64,000 nt of DNA from Mesorhizobium sp. (GCF_024710845.1 NZ_JANJTZ010000033.1:62001-126000); one strand, 5' to 3'. Positions 47,741-58,450 are shown, counted from the first letter of the stretch. Notes: generated from the letters alone by a model not told the origin. A program made the numbers and translations.

Positions 47741-48106
47741 TCAGCCCAGCCGCTCGACATAGACCTTGATGCGCCCGCCGCAGGAGAGCCCTACCCGCCA
47801 TGCGGTCTCGTCGGCGACGCCGAATTCGAGCATTTTCGGCGCGCCCGAGCCGATCACGTCGACCGCCTCGGCGACGACCGCACCCTCGACGCAGCCACCC
47901 GAAACCGAACCGTGAAAATTGCCGTCGGCGTCGATCACCAGATGGCTGCCGACCGGACGTGGCGCCGAGCCCCAGGTCTCGACAACGGTGGCGAGCGCCA
48001 CATCGCGCCCGGACGCCTTCCAGCTCTCGGCGACGACAAGCGGATCGAGCGGGCCGTCAGGGCTTGATGCGGTTTCCATTGCGAGATCCTCCCGGTGTCC
48101 GTTCAT
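47741..48106 (-). CDS. XdhC family protein, N-terminal domain
   Basis: 121 residues from ATG 48106 (ATGA overlap with coxE); ATG 48079 is a possible internal start. The domain is identified by VALATVVETWGSAPRPVGSH, the GSVSGGCVEGAVV motif with its conserved cysteine, and RVGLSCGGRIKVYVE at the end. It complements the Rossmann-type XdhC protein encoded four bases downstream. Confidence 0.85.
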   Translation of the reverse strand: MNGHREDLAMETASSPDGPLDPLVVAESWKASGRDVALATVVETWGSAPRPVGSHLVIDADGNFHGSVSGGCVEGAVVAEAVDVIGSGAPKMLEFGVADETAWRVGLSCGGRIKVYVERLG

Positions 48107-49365
48107 GCGGCCAGACGCCCGGCGGCCGCCAGCCAGCGCTTCGGGTCGGCCTCGCGCGAGCGGACGTCTGACAGCGAGGCGCAGAGATCGGACAGCGCAT
48201 TGAGCGTATGGACGGCGCGGAACTCGTCGACATGCGGCAGCATGGCTTTCACGCCTCGCGCACGGGCCTCGAACCCGTCGAAGCGCAGCAGTGGGTTCAG
48301 CCAGATCAGCCGCCGGCAGCTCTTGTGCAGCCGTTCCATCTCGATTTCCAGCATGGTCACGTCGTCGCGCTCCAGTCCGTCGGTGATCAGCATCACCACA
48401 GCGCCCTGCGACAGGACGCGGCGCGACCACAGCCGGTTGAACTCGTGCAGCGTCTCGCCGATGCGGGTGCCGCCCGACCAGTCGCGCACCGTGGCCGCGG
48501 CATCCGACAGCGCCTGGTCGGGATCGCGGTTGCGCAATTGCCGGGTCAGGTTCGTCAGCCGCGTGCCGAATGCGAAGGTTTGGACGCGCCGCCGCTTCTC
48601 CAGCAGCGCATGAAGAAAATGCAGGAAGATCCTGGAATACTGGCTCATCGAGCCCGAGATGTCGGCCAGCACCACCAGCGGCGGATGGATTTCGCGCGCC
48701 TCGCGGAATTTCGGCAGGATCAGGTCGCCGCCGGTCCTGAGCGCCGAGCGCATCATCGCGCGCGGATCAACCCGGCCGCCGCGCGGATCGGGCCGGAAGC
48801 GGCGCGTCTTTACCATGTCGAAGGGCAGCCTGAGCTCGGCGATGGCGCGTTTGGCCTCGTCCAGTTCCTTCGCGCTCATCTGGGCGAAATCCTTGGCGCG
48901 CAGGATCTCGTTGCCCGACGTCGTCAGGCGGGCGTCGATCTCGATCTCCGGCACCTCTTCCGGCTGCTGCCGTTTCTGGTGACCTTCGAACATCGCCTGG
49001 CTGACGCGGTTCTCGGCGGCGCGCGGCTTCTCCTTCTCGCGGGTGTCGGGAGCGACCGGCGAGAACATCGCCAGCAACTTCTCGATCAGCTCGCGCGACT
49101 TCCAGAACAGCCGGAACGCCTCGTCGAATATCGGATGGTCCTCGTGGCGCGTGACCAACACGGCATGCAGCGTCCAGTAGAAGTCGTCGCGGGTGCCGAT
49201 GCCGGTGGTGATGACGGCATCGATCGCGTCGACCACGGACGCCGGCCCGACGCGCATTCCGGCCTTCCGCAACGTCCGGGCGAAATAGACGATGTTGTCG
49301 GCGATGCGGCCGTCGGCTATCGCTTCCTTTGGAGTGTTCGACGAGGAGTAGGTTCCCATCGCCAT
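48103..49365 (-). CDS. coxE: VWA-containing CoxE-like protein
   Basis: 420 residues from ATG 49365. The C-terminal half has a von Willebrand A domain with a MIDAS motif, ADISGSMSQYS (residues 234-244), and the later ITDGLERDD. The N-terminal CoxE region precedes it. CoxE works with the AAA ATPase CoxD to mature molybdenum hydroxylases, probably in active-site Cu/S assembly in the CO dehydrogenase case. Confidence 0.9.
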   Translation of the reverse strand: MAMGTYSSSNTPKEAIADGRIADNIVYFARTLRKAGMRVGPASVVDAIDAVITTGIGTRDDFYWTLHAVLVTRHEDHPIFDEAFRLFWKSRELIEKLLAMFSPVAPDTREKEKPRAAENRVSQAMFEGHQKRQQPEEVPEIEIDARLTTSGNEILRAKDFAQMSAKELDEAKRAIAELRLPFDMVKTRRFRPDPRGGRVDPRAMMRSALRTGGDLILPKFREAREIHPPLVVLADISGSMSQYSRIFLHFLHALLEKRRRVQTFAFGTRLTNLTRQLRNRDPDQALSDAAATVRDWSGGTRIGETLHEFNRLWSRRVLSQGAVVMLITDGLERDDVTMLEIEMERLHKSCRRLIWLNPLLRFDGFEARARGVKAMLPHVDEFRAVHTLNALSDLCASLSDVRSREADPKRWLAAAGRLAA

Positions 49366-49371
49366 GGCGGG

Positions 49372-50304
49372 CTACTCCGCCGCGGCCGAGAGCTCCGCCT
49401 TGACCTCCTTGAGGATGCGGCGGCCCTCGCCCTGTTCGATGCGGGCTATATCGTCCTGGTATTTGAGCAGCACGCCGATCGTGTCGGACACGGTCTCGGG
49501 ATCGAGCGCGACCTTGTCGAGTTCGTTCAGCGCACCGGCCCAGTCGATCGTCTCGGCGACACCCGGCGCCTTGAACAAGTCGATCTGGCGCAGCTTCTGG
49601 ATGAAGAGCACAACCTCTTCCGACAGGCGCTTGTTGGCCTGCGGCACCTTGCGGCGGACGATTTCCAGCTCCCGCTCGGCGTTCGGATAGTCGACCCAGT
49701 GATAAAGGCAGCGCCGCTTCAGCGCGTCGTGGATCTCACGCGTGCGGTTGGTGGTGATGATGACGATCGGCGGCTCTTCCGCCTTGATCGTGCCGAGTTC
49801 GGGCACAGTCACCTGGAAGTCCGACAGGATTTCGAGCAGGAAGGCTTCGAAGGCTTCGTCGGTGCGGTCGAGCTCGTCGATCAGGAAAACCGGCGCCGCA
49901 CCCTTGGTGCCGCTGAGCGCATCGAGAATCGGCCGGCGGATCAGGTATTTCTCCGAAAAGACGTTGCGCTCGATCAGGTCGCGGTCGGTCTGGCCCGCGG
50001 CCTCGTCCATGCGGATCTCGATCATCTGCGCGGCATAGTTCCACTCGTAGACCGCTGAAGATACGTCGAGCCCTTCATAGCACTGCAGCCGGATCAGCCG
50101 CCGGCCGAGCGCGGAGGCGAGCACCTTGGCGATCTCGGTCTTGCCGACGCCGGCCTCGCCTTCGAGGAACAGCGGCCGCTTCATGCGCAGGCTGAGGAAC
50201 AATACGGTGGCAAGCGCACGGTCGGCGACATAGTCGGCGGCGCGCAGCATCTCCAGCGTCTCGTCGATGGACTGTGGAACCCCCTTGGGGGTGACGTCTG
50301 CCAT
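49372..50304 (-). CDS. coxD: MoxR-type AAA ATPase CoxD
   Basis: 310 residues from ATG 50304. Walker A is GEAGVGKTE (residues 49-57), Walker B VFLIDELDRTDEAFEAFLLE, sensor 1 IVIITTNRTREIHDAL. It is the AAA partner of the VWA protein CoxE, encoded six bases downstream. It is a chaperone-like remodelling ATPase for molybdenum hydroxylase maturation. The structural genes coxSML are not present in this window. Confidence 0.9.
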   Translation of the reverse strand: MADVTPKGVPQSIDETLEMLRAADYVADRALATVLFLSLRMKRPLFLEGEAGVGKTEIAKVLASALGRRLIRLQCYEGLDVSSAVYEWNYAAQMIEIRMDEAAGQTDRDLIERNVFSEKYLIRRPILDALSGTKGAAPVFLIDELDRTDEAFEAFLLEILSDFQVTVPELGTIKAEEPPIVIITTNRTREIHDALKRRCLYHWVDYPNAERELEIVRRKVPQANKRLSEEVVLFIQKLRQIDLFKAPGVAETIDWAGALNELDKVALDPETVSDTIGVLLKYQDDIARIEQGEGRRILKEVKAELSAAAE

Positions 50305-50343
50305 GATGCGAAATGTCCGTCCGGTCCGGCCCGGCGCGTTATC

Positions 50344-50838
50344 CTAGAGGACGCGGTAGGCGCGATTGAAATAGGTCAGCGGGTCGAGGCTATCGCCGAT
50401 GCGGACGCCTGTCACCTTGCCAAAAAGCACACGATGGGTCGCCATGTCCGCCGTCTCGATGATCTCGCAGTCGAGACTCATCATCGAATCGGCAAGCACC
50501 GGCGCGCCGGTGGACAGTTTCGTCCAGTCCCCATGCGCGAATCGCTCGTCCTGCGTCAGCCCGGTAAGGCCGGAAAACGCGTTCGCCAGATCCTGATGGT
50601 GGCCGGAAAGCGTATTGAGGGCGAAGACGCCGTTATCCCAGAACACGGCATTCGAAACGTTCTCGCGATTGATGCATACGAGGATCGTCGGCGGCCGGTC
50701 GGAGACGGAACAGGTTGCGATGACCGTGGTGCCGCGCCGGCCGGCCGGCCCGTCGGTCGTGAGCACGTGCACGGCGCCGGCAAAACGCGCCATGGCATCG
50801 CGATAGGTCTGTGGATCGATGTCGCTTTTCTTGAGCAA
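50344..50838 (-). CDS. Flavin reductase (FMN-binding, HpaC/RutF-like)
   Basis: 164 residues from ATG 50838. The flavin reductase-like split-barrel is recognised from FAGAVHVLTTDGPAGRRGTT, SVSDRPPTILVCINRENVSN and a final LTYFNRAYRVL. It supplies reduced FMN to a partner monooxygenase. It lies 39 bp upstream of coxD in the same direction, so co-transcription is possible, but a functional link is uncertain. Confidence 0.85.
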   Translation of the reverse strand: MLKKSDIDPQTYRDAMARFAGAVHVLTTDGPAGRRGTTVIATCSVSDRPPTILVCINRENVSNAVFWDNGVFALNTLSGHHQDLANAFSGLTGLTQDERFAHGDWTKLSTGAPVLADSMMSLDCEIIETADMATHRVLFGKVTGVRIGDSLDPLTYFNRAYRVL

Positions 50839-51001
50839 GGCGGGATATCCGGTTTCGTCCTGAATATAGGCTTAGGCCCGCATCCCACAAGCGGGCCTGC
50901 GGCGCGCTTGCGATGTTGCCTAGTCCGGGCTGTGAGGCTACGAGATTGCGCACCACCGACAATTGCCCGGCAAGAGCGCCGCGGCCACACTTCCGGGATC
51001 G

Positions 51002-52069
51002 ATGCGCCCTGCCCTGATCATCGCCGCAATATTCGCCGCAACGCTCGTCCAGGCGTCGGCCGCGGAAACGGTGGTCGGAGTCGCTGCACCTCTGTCCGGC
51101 CCTTCGGCCCTGCTTGGCGAGCAGTTGCGGACGGGCGCGGACGCCGCCGCTCGGGCCAGCGGCATCCGGCTCGAAATCGCCGACGATTCCTGCACTGCTG
51201 AAGGCGGCGCGAACGCCGCGCGCACCTTCGCCGCGGCGAGGGTCGCCGTCGTGACCGGGTTCCTTTGCACCGAAGCGATCGAGGCGGCGTTGCCCATCCT
51301 GAAGGAGGCCGGTATCGCCGTCATTGCGACCGGCGTGCGGACGAACTCCCTGATCGACCGGCGGGGCAAGACCGGTTGGCCGGTGGTTCGCTTCTCTCCG
51401 CGCGCGGACGACGAGGTTGAGGCGGCTTCCGCCATCCTCGGCAAGGCCTGGCGCGACGAACTCTTCGCCATCGTCGACGACGGCACCATCTATTCGCGCG
51501 AACTCGCGGAAGGCCTGCGCATCTCGTTTGAACAGTCCGGCCTGAAAGCGGCCTTCATCGACACGCTGCGGCCTCAGCTCGACAACCAGATCGGGCTTGC
51601 CGGACGATTGCGCAAATCGGGTGCGACACATGTTTTCGCGGCCGCCGACCGCCCCGATGTTGCGATTCTCACCCGCGACGCCGCCGAGATTGGCTACAAG
51701 GTCACCATTGCGGGCGGCGAGGTGCTGCGCGCGCCCTCCGAGGGCGTGGACCTCGCGCCCGGCACGCTGATGGTCGGGCTTCCCGAATGGGCCGACATCG
51801 CCGATCCAGCCGTCGTCACCCGCCTGCGCGACCAGAAGATCGAGCCGGAAGGCTACGTTCTTCCTGCCTATGCCAGCGTCGAGATCGCCGCGCAGGCGGC
51901 AAAAGCCGCCGCGGCCAACGGGTCGGACGTCCTGTCGGCCCTCGGCAATCAGGAATTCTCGACGATCTTCGGCCCGGTCGGCTTCGACGAAAAAGGCGAC
52001 CGCACCGACAATCCCTACCGCCTTTACCGCTACGACGGCGGCGCATTCATCGAAGTGGACCAGCAATGA
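51002..52069 (+). CDS. ABC transporter substrate-binding protein (Leu/Ile/Val-type)
   Basis: 355 residues from ATG 51002; a longer start at 50963 would push the signal peptide inward. The signal peptide is PALIIAAIFAATLVQASA. The periplasmic binding fold follows with VVGVAAPLSGPSALLGEQLR and GADAAARASGIRLEIADDSC. The branched-chain amino acid receptor family binds amino acids or small amides. The stop overlaps the S58 peptidase gene, suggesting joint use of a peptide or amide substrate. No permease genes are nearby. Confidence 0.85.
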   Translation: MRPALIIAAIFAATLVQASAAETVVGVAAPLSGPSALLGEQLRTGADAAARASGIRLEIADDSCTAEGGANAARTFAAARVAVVTGFLCTEAIEAALPILKEAGIAVIATGVRTNSLIDRRGKTGWPVVRFSPRADDEVEAASAILGKAWRDELFAIVDDGTIYSRELAEGLRISFEQSGLKAAFIDTLRPQLDNQIGLAGRLRKSGATHVFAAADRPDVAILTRDAAEIGYKVTIAGGEVLRAPSEGVDLAPGTLMVGLPEWADIADPAVVTRLRDQKIEPEGYVLPAYASVEIAAQAAKAAAANGSDVLSALGNQEFSTIFGPVGFDEKGDRTDNPYRLYRYDGGAFIEVDQQ

Positions 52070-53079
52070 CCTTCCGCACCGGGCCGACCAATCTCCTCAC
52101 CGACGTGGCGGGCCTGCGCGTCGGCAATTCCTCCGATGCGAAGCTGAAATCCGGCGTGACGGCGATCCTCTGCGACGAACCGGCAGTCGCGGCGGTGCAG
52201 GTGCTCGGCGGCGCGCCCGGAACCCGCGAGACCGATCTGCTCGAGCCGCACAATTCGGTCGAGACGATCAACGCGCTGGTCTTGTCCGGCGGTTCGGCTT
52301 TCGGCCTCGATGCCGCGTCCGGCGTGCAGGCAGCACTGCGCGAACAGGGCATCGGTTTCCAGGTCAGGGAAAACCGCATCCCGATCGTGCCGGCGGCGAT
52401 CCTGTTCGACCTCGAGAACGGTGGCGACAAGCGCTGGGGCCGCTATCCGCCCTACCGCGAGCTCGGCTACGAAGCGGCGATGTCCGCGGCCACCAGCTTC
52501 GAGATCGGCACCGCGGGCGCCGGTGTCGGCGCGTTGTCGGCGGGGTTGAAGGGCGGATTGGGATCGGCGTCCACCGTGCTGCCCAACGGCATCACCGTCG
52601 CGGCTCTCGTCGGCGCCAACCCGACCGGTTCGGTGACCGTCGGCGAGACGCGGCATTTCTGGGCCGCCCCCTTCGAGATCGGCGACGAGTTCGGGGGGCT
52701 GGGCTTCCCGCACCCGCTTCCGGCCGATTCTTCCGACGTGCGGCTGAAATTTCGCGAGATGGCAAAGGCCGGCGCCAATACCACGATCGCGGTAATCGCG
52801 ACCGATGCGGTTCTCTCCAAAGCCGCGGCCAAGCGGCTGGCGATCGCAGCGCACGACGGCTTCGCTCGGGCGATCTGGCCGGTGCACACCCCGGTCGACG
52901 GCGACCTGATCTTTTCGCTCGCCACCGGGCGCAGCAAGGTGCCGCTTGACCACGACGGGGCGATCGACCTCTTCGCGGCGGCCGGCGCGACCATGGCCCG
53001 CGCGGTCGCCCGCGCCATCTATCTCGCGACGCCCGCCGAGAACGATCTCCTGCCGACCTGGCGGAACAAGTTCGCGTGA
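52066..53079 (+). CDS. P1 family peptidase (S58, DmpA-like aminopeptidase)
   Basis: 337 residues from ATG 52066 (ATGA overlap). Family features are NLLTDVAGLRVGN at the start, ALVLSGGSAFGLDAASGVQA, and the autoprocessing region GALSAGLKGGLGSASTVLPN, whose serine is the likely Ntn-type nucleophile, followed by VAALVGANPTGSV. The enzyme self-cleaves and removes N-terminal residues or hydrolyses beta-peptides/amides. The neighbouring binding protein might deliver its substrate to the cell. Confidence 0.88.
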   Translation: MTFRTGPTNLLTDVAGLRVGNSSDAKLKSGVTAILCDEPAVAAVQVLGGAPGTRETDLLEPHNSVETINALVLSGGSAFGLDAASGVQAALREQGIGFQVRENRIPIVPAAILFDLENGGDKRWGRYPPYRELGYEAAMSAATSFEIGTAGAGVGALSAGLKGGLGSASTVLPNGITVAALVGANPTGSVTVGETRHFWAAPFEIGDEFGGLGFPHPLPADSSDVRLKFREMAKAGANTTIAVIATDAVLSKAAAKRLAIAAHDGFARAIWPVHTPVDGDLIFSLATGRSKVPLDHDGAIDLFAAAGATMARAVARAIYLATPAENDLLPTWRNKFA

Positions 53080-53159
53080 TCCGCTCAGGTCGTTGAGACG
53101 GATGAAAGCCGAAGCTCGATAAAGTCCCGCAGTACCGCCGCCGCAGAGGAGAGACAGCC

Positions 53160-53882
53160 ATGTCGACCATACGCCTCGCCCTGATTGCCATGCTTGGAGC
53201 GTTCTCTTTCGAGGCGTCCGCCGGTGATACGGCAACACCGCAGGTTCTCGGCTTCTCGGCCGACGGCAAGGTCTTCGCCTTCGAGGAATACGGTATCCAG
53301 GACGGCTCCGGCTTCCCCTATGCCAACCGGTTCTACATCGACACCGCGACGGACAGCTTCGTTGCCGGAACGCCGATCCGCATCCGGATCGACGACGAGG
53401 CGGCCGACATCGCCGCCGCCCGCGCGCAAGCCAGGCAGAAAGGCGACAAGATCGTCACCGAATCTATCCTCGCGGCAAATCCCGGCGACACAGCCGGCTG
53501 GAACGCCGTCACCGAACAATCCGCCGATCCGTTCCGCATGGTGGTCAATCCGCGACCGGTCTTCCCGCCCGTCGACTCGCCTGTCGAGTTCCGGCTCGAG
53601 GAAATCCCCTTCGCGCCGCCGGCCGGCTGCGAAAATCTCGGCGATACGATGGGCTTCCGTCTCGTGCGGATCGATCCGACGCCTGGCGGCGAAACGACGC
53701 TCGTCCACGAGGATGCCTCGATCCCCGCCAGCCGCAACTGCCCGACGGGCTACGGGCTCGGCGGCGTTCAGACATTCTACCCCCAGAGCGGCGATCCCGT
53801 CTTCGCCGTGATGATCGCCGTTCGTTCGATCGGGTTCGAAGGTCCCGATTTCCGATGGATCGCCGTGACGGGCCGGCTCTGA
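53160..53882 (+). CDS. Secreted DUF2259 protein
   Basis: 240 residues from ATG 53160, preceded by GAGGAGA. The signal peptide is TIRLALIAMLGAFSFEASAG. The mature part fits DUF2259, a family seen in Rhizobiales: VLGFSADGKVFAFEEYGIQD, and near the end VFAVMIAVRSIGFEGPDFRW. Function unknown; probably periplasmic. Confidence 0.8.
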   Translation: MSTIRLALIAMLGAFSFEASAGDTATPQVLGFSADGKVFAFEEYGIQDGSGFPYANRFYIDTATDSFVAGTPIRIRIDDEAADIAAARAQARQKGDKIVTESILAANPGDTAGWNAVTEQSADPFRMVVNPRPVFPPVDSPVEFRLEEIPFAPPAGCENLGDTMGFRLVRIDPTPGGETTLVHEDASIPASRNCPTGYGLGGVQTFYPQSGDPVFAVMIAVRSIGFEGPDFRWIAVTGRL

Positions 53883-53884
53883 GC

Positions 53885-54427
53885 ATGGCGTCCACGCGCC
53901 AGGAGGGCGTCGCGCCGGACCGGACGGGCCCGTTCGGACGGGTCCGCCGCCTGTTGGCTGGCGCCATGCCGGACTGGCGCACGATCTTCGCCGGCAGCCT
54001 GCTCTGGGCCGTGGCGATGGGCCTGATGGCGGTCGCCAAGCTCTCGTGGATGCAATGGTACGAGGCGCCACGCGTTGCTCTCATCGCCTCGTTCTACACG
54101 GCGGGTGGCTTGGTCGCCTTCCTGCCGGGCATCTATCTCGGGCGGCTCCTGTCGCGCGGCCGGCGTGGCGCCGGATTCGCCGCGACCTTTCTGGCGCTGG
54201 GCATCGGCACCATCGCGCTGACCGCGTTCTTCATCGGCCTGCAGTACCGCCAGTACTATGCCGCCTGGCACGACCCGTTCCTGTCGGTGCACTGGATCTT
54301 TCAGTTCATCTTCACCGTCGGGGCCGCGGTCTACCAGTTCCTCGTTCTCGGCACGCGCGTCTATTTTCCCGTCGGTCTCGTTCTTCTGGCCGCTGCTTCC
54401 TTCTGGAACGTGCGCGGCATGCGTTGA
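53885..54427 (+). CDS. Four-TM membrane protein of unknown function
   Basis: 180 residues from ATG 53885, two bases after the DUF2259 stop. Four membrane helices are predicted near residues 35-52, 65-85, 97-117 and 135-170 (FAGSLLWAVAMGLMAVA, VALIASFYTAGGLVAFLPGI, FLALGIGTIALTAFFIGLQY). No family. Likely co-transcribed with the DUF2259 gene. Confidence 0.75.
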   Translation: MASTRQEGVAPDRTGPFGRVRRLLAGAMPDWRTIFAGSLLWAVAMGLMAVAKLSWMQWYEAPRVALIASFYTAGGLVAFLPGIYLGRLLSRGRRGAGFAATFLALGIGTIALTAFFIGLQYRQYYAAWHDPFLSVHWIFQFIFTVGAAVYQFLVLGTRVYFPVGLVLLAAASFWNVRGMR

Positions 54428-54488
54428 GCATCGCGCCCGCCTCTGGTAGGAGGCGGCGGTTCCAAGACAGCGAAAGCAAGGCACGCCG

Positions 54489-55796
<1,308 letters not shown>

Positions 55797-55854
55797 GGGA
55801 ACCTTCGCCCGCATCCGCCGTTTCCGCCCCGAACGACGAACAAGGGCATTCGAA

Positions 55855-56031
55855 ATGGCAGATCAAGACTTTATCGTGCGCAATGGCGGCAACTCAATTG
55901 GCTGGTTCGCCGCCGGAGCCCTCGCGGTCGCCGTGGCGATCGGCCTTTTCCTCTATGCTGACGGCTACTTCGAACAGGACACTGTTCAGATGAAGATCGA
56001 ATTGCCGAAGGTGACCATCGAAGGTCAATAA
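55855..56031 (+). CDS. Small single-TM protein downstream of purB
   Basis: 58 residues from ATG 55855. One membrane helix (GWFAAGALAVAVAIGLFLYA) and a charged C-terminus (QMKIELPKVTIEGQ). No function known. It is followed by a hairpin terminator. Confidence 0.75.
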   Translation: MADQDFIVRNGGNSIGWFAAGALAVAVAIGLFLYADGYFEQDTVQMKIELPKVTIEGQ

Positions 56032-56052
56032 ACGGTTCCCCGCTTCCAGTCC

Positions 56053-56090
56053 GAAAGCCCCGCGACATCCCTGCCGTGGGGCTTTCGTTT
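56053..56090. terminator. Bidirectional hairpin terminator
   Basis: GAAAGCCCC and GGGGCTTTC (56053-56061 and 56078-56086) make a 9-bp stem followed by GTTTG on the plus strand, between convergent genes ending at 56031 and 56092. It can serve both directions. Confidence 0.75.
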
Positions 56091-56091
56091 G

Positions 56092-56982
56092 TCAGGCTGC
56101 CGCTCGTAGGATGATCTCGGTCCCCCACGGATCCACCAGACTGCGTTCGGCAACCGGCCCCTTGCTCAGCAGTTCGACCCATTGCAGCCCGGTGCGGTCC
56201 TTGTCGCGCGGACCCGCACCGCGGCTCTGCCAGCTGTTGGCGCCGATGTGGTGGTGGTAGCCACCGGTCGACAGGAACACCGCCTGGCCGCCATAGTTCA
56301 ACACGGTGTCGAAGCCGACATCCTTGTTCCAGAACCCCTCGGCCGCCCGCACGTCGCCGACGCGCAGATGTACGTGGCCGATGATGCTGTTGCCGGGTGC
56401 GCCGTCCCACGCCGGCGCCCCGGCTGCGGAGGCAAGGATACCGTCCGCGTCCAGCGGGTCGGTGGCCATGCGAACCGAGCGGCCTTCCCAGACCCAGCTG
56501 TCGGCGGGACGGTCGGCGTAGATCTCGATGCCGTTGCCCTCCGGGTCGGTGAGATAGAGCGCTTCCGAAACCAGATGGTCGGCGGCGCCGTCCACGCGGA
56601 TGCGGTTCTCGATCGCATGGCGGATCCAGCGCCCGAGATCGGCCCGCGACGGCAGCAGGAACGCCGTGTGGTAGAGGCCGGCCGCGCGCGGGTCGTCGGG
56701 GCGCACGGCATTCGACTGCTCGATCTCCATCAAAGGGCGCTCGCCGGCGCCGAGCGTGATGTGCCCACCCGAATTCGCGAGTTCCTTCAGGCCGACGACC
56801 TGCTGGTAGTATTGCGACATCGCCGCGGCATCGCGCGCGACGATGCCGATGCGGCCGATATGTGTCGGCGCGTCGGCGGCAAAGGGAAGGTCTGACATGG
56901 TAATCTCCGATCGGGCGGCAAGCGTTCCGCCCACGAGAGCGGCGCCCGCGCCGCCCAGAATTGTTCTGCGGTTGAGGTTCAT
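56092..56982 (-). CDS. VOC family dioxygenase (catechol-2,3-dioxygenase-like) with Tat signal
   Basis: 296 residues from ATG 56982. The N-terminus NRRTILGGAGAALVGGTLAA looks like a twin-arginine signal. ATG 56898 (SDLPFAADA) would give a cytoplasmic form. Two VOC modules carry metal-ligand type residues: HIGRIGIVARDAAAMSQYYQ, YHTAFLLPSRADL, HVHLRVGDVRAAEGFWN, and a later EIYAD. Probably an extradiol-type ring-cleavage or related enzyme. The substrate is unknown. Confidence 0.85.
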   Translation of the reverse strand: MNLNRRTILGGAGAALVGGTLAARSEITMSDLPFAADAPTHIGRIGIVARDAAAMSQYYQQVVGLKELANSGGHITLGAGERPLMEIEQSNAVRPDDPRAAGLYHTAFLLPSRADLGRWIRHAIENRIRVDGAADHLVSEALYLTDPEGNGIEIYADRPADSWVWEGRSVRMATDPLDADGILASAAGAPAWDGAPGNSIIGHVHLRVGDVRAAEGFWNKDVGFDTVLNYGGQAVFLSTGGYHHHIGANSWQSRGAGPRDKDRTGLQWVELLSKGPVAERSLVDPWGTEIILRAAA

Positions 56983-57122
56983 GGTGCGAAGCTCTCGCGA
57001 GGTTTGTTGTCGAATTAAGATCGTTTCGATGATGGTTCACCGCAAGCGACCCAAAGGCGAACACGCTGTTCAACCTGGCGCCCTCATTGCACCGGACGGG
57101 TCCCTCGCCTACATGCGCCGCC

Positions 57123-57677
57123 ATGAAAGCCAAAGACGCAGATATCATCATCGTGCCCGGCCTCGGCGGCTCGGGTCCCATGCACTGGCAGACCCGCTGG
57201 CAGCAGCGGCTGTCGACGGCGAAGCGCGTGCATCAGCCCGACTGGGATGCTCCCGTGCGTGACGCCTGGGCGCAGAATGTCGCCGACGTCGTCAACGCGG
57301 CGGAAAAGCCTGTCGTTCTGGTGGCGCATTCGCTCGGCATCGCCAGCCTGCTCAATGCGTTGGACCTTCTGACGAAGCGCCCGCACGGCGCCTTCATGGT
57401 CGCGCCGCCGGATCTGGACGATCCTGACATCGGCCCGCCGCAACTGCTCGGCTTCGGACCCTATCCCCGCCTGCGCCTGCCCTTCCCCTCGCTGGTGGTG
57501 GGCAGCAACAACGACCCCTATTGCAAGCCGGAAGTCTCCGAGCAACTCGCAGAAGCGTGGGGGTCGCTCTACATCAACGCGGGCGAAGCCGGACACCTCA
57601 ATACCGAGGCAGGATACGGCCCCTGGCCGGAAGGCTCGATGGCCTTCGCGCAGTTCCTGTCGAAACTGCCCGAGTGA
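57123..57677 (+). CDS. Alpha/beta hydrolase, RBBP9/YdeN-like serine hydrolase
   Basis: 184 residues from ATG 57123. The family pattern is IIIVPGLGGSGPMHWQTRW, nucleophile VAHSLG, acid in VVGSNNDPYC, and histidine in EAGHLNTEAGYGPWPEG. RBBP9-like hydrolases are small serine hydrolases with unclear substrates. It stands alone on the plus strand between two minus-strand genes. Confidence 0.9.
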   Translation: MKAKDADIIIVPGLGGSGPMHWQTRWQQRLSTAKRVHQPDWDAPVRDAWAQNVADVVNAAEKPVVLVAHSLGIASLLNALDLLTKRPHGAFMVAPPDLDDPDIGPPQLLGFGPYPRLRLPFPSLVVGSNNDPYCKPEVSEQLAEAWGSLYINAGEAGHLNTEAGYGPWPEGSMAFAQFLSKLPE

Positions 57678-57679
57678 GC

Positions 57680-58450
57680 CTAGCCGATCGCCGCCCGTCC
57701 GGCGGCGATCATGTTCTCCGCGCCCAGCCGCATGTAGGCCTGCTCGTTGCCCAGCGCGATCATCTGGTAGCCCATCGAGGCGTAGCGTCCGCTGATCTTT
57801 GGATCCGTTGCAAAGATAGCCGCGAACTTGCCGGCCTTGCGCGCGCGATTGCCGATGTCGGCGACAGCGCCCATCATGTCTTCGAGATTGGGATTGAGCG
57901 CGGCTCCCCCGGTCCAGGCAATCGAGAAATCGGACGGCCCGACGAAAACTCCGTCGATTCCCGGCACGTCGAGGATCTCGTCGACGAGACCATAAGCCGC
58001 GCGCGTCTCGATCATCGCGAAGGAGATCGTCGCGGTATTCTGCGTCGCCAGCCATTGGGCGTAGTCCTTCACGCCTGACCTTGGAAAGCCGAAGGTGGGC
58101 CCCCAGGAGCGCTCGCCCAGCGGCGGATACTTCATCGCGGCGGCGAATCTGCGGGCATCCTCGACCGAATTGATCATCGGCGCGATCACGGCCTCGGCGC
58201 CGAGGTCGAGCGCCCGGCTCGCCATGTCGAAACGGCCGACAGGGATGCGGATCACCGGGTGCTTGCCCGGGCCCGTGATTGAGGGAATGCAGCGCGCCAC
58301 GCTGTCCTCGTGATGGGCGCCGTGCTGCATGTCGAGGGTGACGACCTCGAACCCAAGCCGTGAGACGATCTCGACGGTCAGCGTATCCGGCACACCCGAC
58401 CACGCGGTAAAGCTCACGGTTCCTGAATTGAGGCGTTCGGCGAGGGTCAT
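57680..58450 (-). CDS. HpcH/HpaI family aldolase
   Basis: 256 residues from ATG 58450. Family features are FEVVTLDMQHGAHHEDS with metal-site residues, GAEAVIAPMINSVEDAR, and ISFAMIETRAAYGLVDEI with the active-site glutamate, followed by DGVFVGPSDFSIAW. These class II pyruvate aldolases cleave 2-keto-3-deoxy-type acids such as those in aromatic or sugar acid breakdown. The VOC dioxygenase nearby is compatible with an aromatic pathway, but the substrate is unknown. Confidence 0.9.
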   Translation of the reverse strand: MTLAERLNSGTVSFTAWSGVPDTLTVEIVSRLGFEVVTLDMQHGAHHEDSVARCIPSITGPGKHPVIRIPVGRFDMASRALDLGAEAVIAPMINSVEDARRFAAAMKYPPLGERSWGPTFGFPRSGVKDYAQWLATQNTATISFAMIETRAAYGLVDEILDVPGIDGVFVGPSDFSIAWTGGAALNPNLEDMMGAVADIGNRARKAGKFAAIFATDPKISGRYASMGYQMIALGNEQAYMRLGAENMIAAGRAAIG

